NCBI GenBank assembly: GCA_964423175.1
Contig: CAYRDM010000021.1
Coordinates: 1-9,666, forward strand
Source of the DNA: JBGQJN01 sp964423175
Lineage (GTDB): Bacteria; Patescibacteriota; Minisyncoccia; 2-02-FULL-40-12; IGHO2-01-FULL-4-A
DNA: 9,666 nucleotides
Direction: 5' to 3'
Shown: piece by piece, positions 5,905 through 9,666 of the stretch
Layout of the letters: each line of letters opens with the position of its first letter
How positions within the stretch are numbered: the first letter of the stretch is position 1
Notes under the pieces: generated by a model
What the model was told of the DNA's origin: nothing
The model's database searches: none
Seen by the model: only the letters and a program-made list of their open reading frames with translations
Translations under genes and position numbers: made by a program

Positions 5905-8013
5905 ATGGCAGATTATCCAATAGAGAAGATTAGAAATATAGGCATCATTGCTCATATCGATGCCGGCAAGACAACCACATCTGAAAGGGTGCTGTTTTAT
6001 ACTGGTCTTTCTCACAAGATCGGAGAGGTTCATGAGGGGGAGGCCATCATGGATTGGATGGAACAGGAGAGAGAAAGAGGTATTACCATAACTGCTGCGG
6101 CTGTTACTGCCTACTGGCATAAGGTTGGGTTGCCTAAAACCAAAGATAACGAATATCGTTTTAATATAATAGACACCCCTGGCCATATCGATTTTACAGT
6201 TGAGGTTAAGAGATCATTGCGTGTTCTCGACGGTGCCTGTGTAATATTTGACGGTGTCGCCGGTGTTGAGCCACAGTCGGAAACCAACTGGCGCTATGCA
6301 GATGATTATGCGGTACCAAGAATCTGTTTTGTTAACAAGTTAGACCGATTGGGAGCTTCTTTTGAGAGATCATACAAATCAATTCTGGAGAGACTAACGC
6401 CCAATGCAGTTAAGATGCAATTGCCTGACGGTGAGGAAGATCAGTTTCATGGCATGGTGAACCTTCTTGAAATGAAATATTTTAAATCCGAAGGGGAACA
6501 TGGAGAGAAAATTGTGGAAGCAGAGATCCCTTCAGAAGATCTAAGAAAAAGATCAGAATTGGCAAGAGCCGAACTTATAGAAAAAATAGTAGAGCATGAC
6601 GATGCAGCGATGCAGGAATATTTGGATGGCAAGGAACCTGCTTTGGACAGACTAAGACAGATTCTCAGGAAGGCGACTTTGGAAAACAAATTGGTTCCCG
6701 TTTTTTGTGGTTCAGCCCTAAAGAATAAAGGGGTTCAGTTTATGTTGGATGGTGTCGTCGATTATTTGCCTTCACCGGCTGACAGGACCGCTTTTAAGGG
6801 TATAGATCCTAAAACAGGTGAAGATATAGCGAGACACTCAAATGATGCTGAGCCCTTTTCCGCCCTGGCTTTTAAGGTTGCCACGGATCCTTTTGTCGGG
6901 CAGCTTATATTTTTCAGAGTTTACTCTGGTAAGGTTGAGGCAGGATCATACATATACAACAGTACAACCGGACAGCAAGAAAGAATCGGTCGTATATTGC
7001 GTATGCGTGCGAATGACAGAGAAGAAATCAAAGAGGTATATGCCGGTGGTATTGCGGCAGCTGTCGGTTTAAAGGGGACCAAAACAGGAGACACTCTTTG
7101 TGACCAGAGCAAGCAAATAATTCTTGAAAAGATTATTTTCCCTGAACCGGTTATTTCATTGCGCATAGAACCAAAGACAAAAGCTGACCAGGAAAAAATG
7201 GGTATTGCCTTGAGAAAACTTTCTGATGAGGATCCGACATTTAGGATTAAAACTGACGAAGAAACAGCAGAGACAATTATTTCGGGAATGGGTGAATTAC
7301 ACCTGGATATTATTGTGGACAGAATGAAGAGGGAATTTAGTGTTGGTGCCAATGTCGGCAGGCCTCAGGTTGCATATAAAGAGACAATAAAAGAAACTGC
7401 TCAGGCTGAAGGTAAATATATTAAACAATCAGGAGGCCGTGGACAGTATGGACATGTTTGGCTACGTGTTGAGCCTCAAGAACGGGGCAAGGGTTTTGAA
7501 TTTGATAATGAGATTAAAAGCGGCGCCATTCCTCAGGAATTTATTCCGGCAGTTGAGAAGGGTGTCAGGGAGGCTTTAGACAAAGGTGTTGTTGCCGGAT
7601 TCCCGATGGTTGACCTCAAAGTCATCCTCTATGATGGTAGTTACCATGATGTTGACTCATCTGAAATAGCATTCAAGATCGCGGCAGCTATGTCTTTGCA
7701 AGAAGCTTGCAAGCGCGCCAAACCGGTTCTCCTCGAGCCTGTTATGAAGGTTGAAGTAATCGTTCCAGATAATTTTCTTGGTGAAGCAACCGGTGATCTA
7801 AGCTCAAGAAGAGGACAGATCGAACAAATGTCAGACAGGTCACCGCTTAACCTCAAGGTCATAGATTCTAAGGTTCCATTGTCTGAAATGTTCGGCTATG
7901 CCACTACGATTAGGTCTCTTACTCAGGGCAGGGGTACCTATAACATGGAGTTTTCTCACTACGAACCCGTTCCAAATAATATTGCGGAACAAATCAAAGA
8001 AGGTAAGAAATAA
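5905..8013 (+). CDS. fusA: Elongation factor G
   Basis: Ribosomal translocase: uses GTP hydrolysis to move tRNAs and mRNA after peptide-bond formation, and also helps recycle ribosomes. At 702 aa it has the full five-domain length. G motifs: P-loop AHIDAGKTT (16-24), switch I RGITIT (58-63), DTPGH (90-94), NKLD (144-147) and GSALKNKG (269-276). Domain II covers about 310-400, domain III about 410-485 with GMGELHLDI (461-469), and domain IV starts near 486 with GGRGQYGHV (510-518). The domain IV tip loop has YDGSYHDVDS, where H581 is close in position to E. coli H583. Domain V covers about 611-690. No deletion or odd residue is apparent. It stands alone rather than in the usual rpsL-rpsG-fusA-tuf operon. 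The ATG has no SD; an AT-rich stretch precedes it. Confidence 0.98.
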   Translation: MADYPIEKIRNIGIIAHIDAGKTTTSERVLFYTGLSHKIGEVHEGEAIMDWMEQERERGITITAAAVTAYWHKVGLPKTKDNEYRFNIIDTPGHIDFTVEVKRSLRVLDGACVIFDGVAGVEPQSETNWRYADDYAVPRICFVNKLDRLGASFERSYKSILERLTPNAVKMQLPDGEEDQFHGMVNLLEMKYFKSEGEHGEKIVEAEIPSEDLRKRSELARAELIEKIVEHDDAAMQEYLDGKEPALDRLRQILRKATLENKLVPVFCGSALKNKGVQFMLDGVVDYLPSPADRTAFKGIDPKTGEDIARHSNDAEPFSALAFKVATDPFVGQLIFFRVYSGKVEAGSYIYNSTTGQQERIGRILRMRANDREEIKEVYAGGIAAAVGLKGTKTGDTLCDQSKQIILEKIIFPEPVISLRIEPKTKADQEKMGIALRKLSDEDPTFRIKTDEETAETIISGMGELHLDIIVDRMKREFSVGANVGRPQVAYKETIKETAQAEGKYIKQSGGRGQYGHVWLRVEPQERGKGFEFDNEIKSGAIPQEFIPAVEKGVREALDKGVVAGFPMVDLKVILYDGSYHDVDSSEIAFKIAAAMSLQEACKRAKPVLLEPVMKVEVIVPDNFLGEATGDLSSRRGQIEQMSDRSPLNLKVIDSKVPLSEMFGYATTIRSLTQGRGTYNMEFSHYEPVPNNIAEQIKEGKK

Positions 8014-8022
8014 TTCTTTTCC

Positions 8023-8052
8023 TTGACTTTGCTACCTCTTATCTGCTATACT
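8023..8052 (+). promoter_or_regulatory. Strong promoter of the RRM-protein transcript
   Basis: TTGACT (8023-8028) and TATACT (8047-8052) are 18 bp apart, and the -10 carries the extended TGn element (TGC at 8044-8046). Transcription would start near 8059, leaving a leader of about 190 nt before the ATG at 8248. It starts only 10 bp after the fusA stop. No terminator for fusA is seen between them, so fusA transcripts may also read into this gene. Confidence 0.75.
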
Positions 8053-8058
8053 TAATCT

Positions 8059-8247
8059 ATTGTAGGTATGTGTTCTCCTTGTCCTTGCAGGCTTGTAACT
8101 TGTGAGGAGTGCTACCAGCTGTAGGAAACCTAGTGTTCCATAAGCTTTCGCATCTAGGGAATAGGTCTTCCTACAGAAAGAATTGCGTATTGCAAATCTT
8201 TGCGAATACTAAATATTCGCTCGTATTTGTGATCTCGCATTATATAA
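8059..8247 (+). promoter_or_regulatory. Long structured 5' leader of the RRM gene, possible RNA switch
   Basis: No ORF of note; several hairpins can be drawn. Hairpin A: GGTA (8065-8068) with TACC (8113-8116), and CTCC (8075-8078) with GGAG (8106-8109). Hairpin B: a perfect 9-bp arm CTGTAGGAA (8119-8127) with TTCCTACAG (8168-8176), then one bulge, ACCTA/TAGGT (8128-8132, 8162-8166) and TTCC/GGAA (8136-8139, 8158-8161). Two further hairpins compete for the same bases. X pairs 8187-8195 with 8200-8209; Y pairs GCGAATA (8202-8208) with TATTCGC (8214-8220). TGTAGG also occurs at 8061-8066 and could take over the 3' arm of hairpin B. None is followed by a T run. Long leaders of this kind are known for cold-shock genes; no named riboswitch or sRNA family was recognised. 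Confidence 0.55.
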
Positions 8248-8589
8248 ATGGCTAAAAAGCTATATGTAGGCAGTTTGCCCTACAGCACGACTGATGATCA
8301 GTTGAAGCAACACTTTTCCCAAGCTGGAAACGTAACTTCAGCCATGGTTATCATCGACAAAATGTCAGGTCGTTCCAAGGGTTTCGGATTCGTCGAAATG
8401 TCGACTGATGAAGAGGCTCAAAAGGCTATTGAAATGTTCAATGGTCAGGACTTCGATGGTAGACAGATTGTTGTAAACGAAGCTAAACCTATGCAACCAC
8501 GCGCCCCACGTCAAGGTGGAGGATTCGGCGGCGGTCGCGGTGGATTTGGTGGAGGCCGCGGAGGATTCGGCGGCGGAAGAGACTACTAA
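8248..8589 (+). CDS. Small RNA-binding protein: one RRM domain plus Gly/Arg-rich (RGG) tail
   Basis: The 113-aa product has a single RNA recognition motif at residues 3-80. RNP2 is LYVGSL (5-10) and RNP1 is KGFGFVEM (44-51), with the aromatic residues Y6, F46 and F48 that stack on RNA bases. After an 11-residue Pro/Gln linker comes a tail of GFGGGRG repeats (92-111) ending in DY, similar in layout to cyanobacterial Rbp and plant glycine-rich RNA-binding proteins. It should bind single-stranded RNA in the cytoplasm. A role in cold response, RNA chaperoning or mRNA control is known for relatives and only inferred here. It is a single-gene unit with a strong promoter, a long structured leader and a strong terminator, which suggests high or tightly controlled expression, perhaps self-regulation. 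No SD before the ATG; the sequence there is TATATAA. Confidence 0.95.
   Translation: MAKKLYVGSLPYSTTDDQLKQHFSQAGNVTSAMVIIDKMSGRSKGFGFVEMSTDEEAQKAIEMFNGQDFDGRQIVVNEAKPMQPRAPRQGGGFGGGRGGFGGGRGGFGGGRDY
8521..8580 (+). repeat. 21-bp tandem repeat coding the RGG tail
   Basis: Three units (8521-8541, 8542-8562, 8563-8580; the last is 18 bp) each encode GFGGGR(G). Units differ mostly at third codon positions. Such a repeat could gain or lose whole units by slippage without breaking the frame. Confidence 0.85.
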
Positions 8590-8600
8590 TCTTTTCTATT

Positions 8601-8632
8601 AATTCAAAAACCCCGAGAGGGGTTTTTGAATT
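8601..8632 (+). terminator. Strong terminator after the RRM gene
   Basis: A perfect 14-bp stem (8601-8614 with 8619-8632) has four G-C pairs next to a GAGA (GNRA) loop, an A run before and a T run (8623-8627) inside the 3' arm. It lies 12 bp after the stop codon. The mirrored A and T runs could let it work on both strands. Confidence 0.9.
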
Positions 8633-8650
8633 GTGAAAGATATTCTTAAC

Positions 8651-8679
8651 TTGACATTATCTAAATTTTAGAGTATATT
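8651..8679 (+). promoter_or_regulatory. Near-consensus sigma70-type promoter of the membrane-protein gene
   Basis: A perfect TTGACA (8651-8656), a 17-bp spacer and TATATT (8674-8679, 5 of 6) form the best promoter match in the window. RNA would start near 8686, giving a leader of about 45 nt that includes the SD sequence at 8716-8721. Confidence 0.75.
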
Positions 8680-8730
8680 ATTTATATCTTTGAAATCTAA
8701 ATAGTGATATCAAACGGAGGGAAGTGGAAT

Positions 8731-9228
8731 ATGCTAAAAAGAAGAATCTTAGTGCAACTTGAAAATATTCTAGTGGTTGCGGCAGTGGCAGTTGTTTTTC
8801 TTATTTTTTTCATGGTCATTGGTTTTTGGCAGACGAGACATTCTTCAGAAACAACTGCCGTCCAACCCAATGTTGTTTCCAAAGTTGCCAGAGTGTTTAT
8901 GCACGAACCGCACAGATTTACTTTTCTTGTAAAAAACGATAATGGTTCTCTCGGTCAGTTAACTGTCGATTCAGCGAATATAGAAATCATTCCCGACGTG
9001 ATAGAGGTTTTGCCCATGTGGGTGGTTTATACATGCGCCAGTCGATATGACCGTCAAACCCAAAACTACGCTAAAATCTGGAACTGCAAACCATTGCCAA
9101 GCAACTTTTCTCATTGGCGTACCAGCCCTGCGATAGTTAAGATTCATATACATTCAGCGGAAGAAATAAATGGTGCCGACTGGAATCATGGCAAGTTTGG
9201 CAGGGGTCAAACAATAGCAGTAGAGTAA
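8731..9228 (+). CDS. Single-pass membrane protein of unknown function
   Basis: Not recognised. From ATG 8731 the product has 165 aa: a short basic N-terminus (MLKRR), one hydrophobic helix at about 13-33, and an outside domain of about 130 residues that looks mostly beta-strand. The domain has two cysteines, C102 (VVYTCAS) and C119 (IWNCKP), that could form a disulfide. Its C-terminal end is rich in Gly, His and Trp (ADWNHGKFGRGQ, 149-160) and looks like a conserved motif rather than a random tail. The frame is open back to a GTG at 8704, but GGAGGG (8716-8721) lies 9 nt before ATG 8731 and decides the start. This is the only strong SD in the window. It has its own promoter and terminator, so it is a single-gene unit. 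A role at the cell envelope is likely from its topology; nothing more can be said. Confidence 0.85.
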   Translation: MLKRRILVQLENILVVAAVAVVFLIFFMVIGFWQTRHSSETTAVQPNVVSKVARVFMHEPHRFTFLVKNDNGSLGQLTVDSANIEIIPDVIEVLPMWVVYTCASRYDRQTQNYAKIWNCKPLPSNFSHWRTSPAIVKIHIHSAEEINGADWNHGKFGRGQTIAVE

Positions 9229-9233
9229 TTTAG

Positions 9234-9254
9234 AACAGGCTTTAGCCTGTTTTT
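9234..9254 (+). terminator. Terminator between two convergent genes
   Basis: AACAGGC (9234-9240) and GCCTGTT (9245-9251) form a 7-bp stem with a TTTA loop, followed by a T run (9250-9254). It ends the plus-strand membrane-protein gene. Its T run overlaps the stop codon of the minus-strand gene (9253-9255). On the minus strand the T run is weaker, so it acts best for plus. Confidence 0.8.
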
Positions 9255-9657
9255 ATTTGCTTGGAGGGCATACGACTGGTGAGGCAGAATTCATTGGCGG
9301 AGTTAGGTGATCGGCTGGGTAGGGAGTGGAATCGAATATAGAATTAATTATTTTGCCTAGTTGTTGTTTTACTATTCCCGAGTTTGCATTATTGGTTGAA
9401 GAAATCTGATCTATTAAATTTTTTGATTCTGAAAGAAGAGCTTGGCTTTTTTTGATTTTGTCGGCCGAGCTATTGTTGAGATTTTTACCCAACTCATCCA
9501 GGTTTGTTGTTAATTCTCCCAAGAGACGAGCCTCTTTCGCCGCTGGGTTTACCACTTCTATTATTTTGTTTTTCCACGCAGGCACATTGTTAATTACAAA
9601 ACCGCCAGCTACGGCTAGGAGGGCTGTTATTAGTAGGAATTTAATTATAGAACCCAT
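9253..9657 (-). CDS. Small membrane-anchored helical protein of unknown function
   Basis: Not recognised. The 134-aa product starts with MGSIIK and one hydrophobic helix (about 4-22), either an uncleaved anchor or a signal peptide with a weak cut site. A polar, mostly helical region follows (about 28-106) with spaced Leu and Ile (LLGEL, LDELGKNL, LIDQI) that suggests a short coiled coil. The tail (111-134) is Pro-rich with one Cys (C130). The layout of anchor, helical stalk and Pro-rich end suggests an envelope protein. The start is 9 bp from the window edge, so promoter and any SD lie mostly outside; the 9 visible upstream bases show none. The frame on the opposite strand (9452-9661) is shorter and is taken as a shadow. 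Confidence 0.75.
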   Translation of the reverse strand: MGSIIKFLLITALLAVAGGFVINNVPAWKNKIIEVVNPAAKEARLLGELTTNLDELGKNLNNSSADKIKKSQALLSESKNLIDQISSTNNANSGIVKQQLGKIINSIFDSTPYPADHLTPPMNSASPVVCPPSK

Positions 9658-9666
9658 ATAGTTATT

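Noticed and set aside
8059..8180. Known small RNA (SRP RNA, 6S, RNase P RNA, tmRNA or tRNA) in the fusA-RRM gap
   Set aside because: Signature sequences of these RNAs were not found, and no terminator separates the hairpins from the RRM gene. A leader is the simpler reading.
8704..8730. GTG at 8704 as start of the membrane-protein gene
   Set aside because: The SD GGAGGG lies inside this extension and is correctly spaced for ATG 8731.
1..9666. Alternative genetic code (TGA as Gly, as in Gracilibacteria/SR1, or TAG as sense)
   Set aside because: No in-frame TGA occurs in any gene. TAG properly ends aspS, mraY, the ftsW C-terminal part and the 4901 gene.

Overview
The window (9,666 bp, AT-rich) reads as compact bacterial chromosome. 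It carries core translation and cell-wall genes, a few small exported proteins, short intergenic gaps, and almost no Shine-Dalgarno (SD) sequences. Gene sizes, an aspartyl-tRNA synthetase stripped of its bacterial GAD insertion, a small RRM/RGG protein and several unrecognised one-helix proteins together suggest a small-genome lineage such as the Candidate Phyla Radiation (Patescibacteria/Parcubacteria). That placement is an inference from gene style, not from a search. The standard genetic code fits: no gene contains an in-frame TGA. The ten genes with a visible end stop with TAA (six) or TAG (four).

Left part (1-4717), envelope and tRNA charging. A few bases of an upstream gene and a terminator precede a tight run aspS - D,D-carboxypeptidase - mraY (gaps of 14 and 8 bp), closed by a terminator. 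After a new promoter comes an ftsW-type lipid II polymerase. It is full length in one frame but carries an in-frame TAG at 4301-4303, at the outer loop between helices 7 and 8. MraY makes lipid I, FtsW polymerises lipid II, and the carboxypeptidase trims stem peptides, so the cell should have a peptidoglycan wall. murD and murG, usual neighbours in a dcw cluster, are not here.

Middle (4718-8013). A small secreted Ala/Lys-rich helical protein (4901-5410) faces rpsT (S20, minus strand) across a shared bidirectional terminator. Divergent from rpsT is fusA (EF-G) with a clear sigma70-type promoter and an 80-90 nt leader holding a GC-rich hairpin.

Right part (8014-9666). A strong promoter drives a leader of about 190 nt with several, partly mutually exclusive hairpins, followed by a 113-aa RNA-binding protein (one RRM plus an RGG tail). 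Next is a single-helix membrane protein of unknown function, the only gene with a strong SD, behind a near-consensus promoter. Finally, on the minus strand, comes a small membrane-anchored coiled-coil protein of unknown function.

The most notable points are the stop codon inside ftsW, the GAD-less AspRS with a non-discriminating-type His in its anticodon-binding domain, and the switch-like leader of the RRM gene. No tRNA, rRNA, CRISPR array, insertion sequence or prophage feature was seen.
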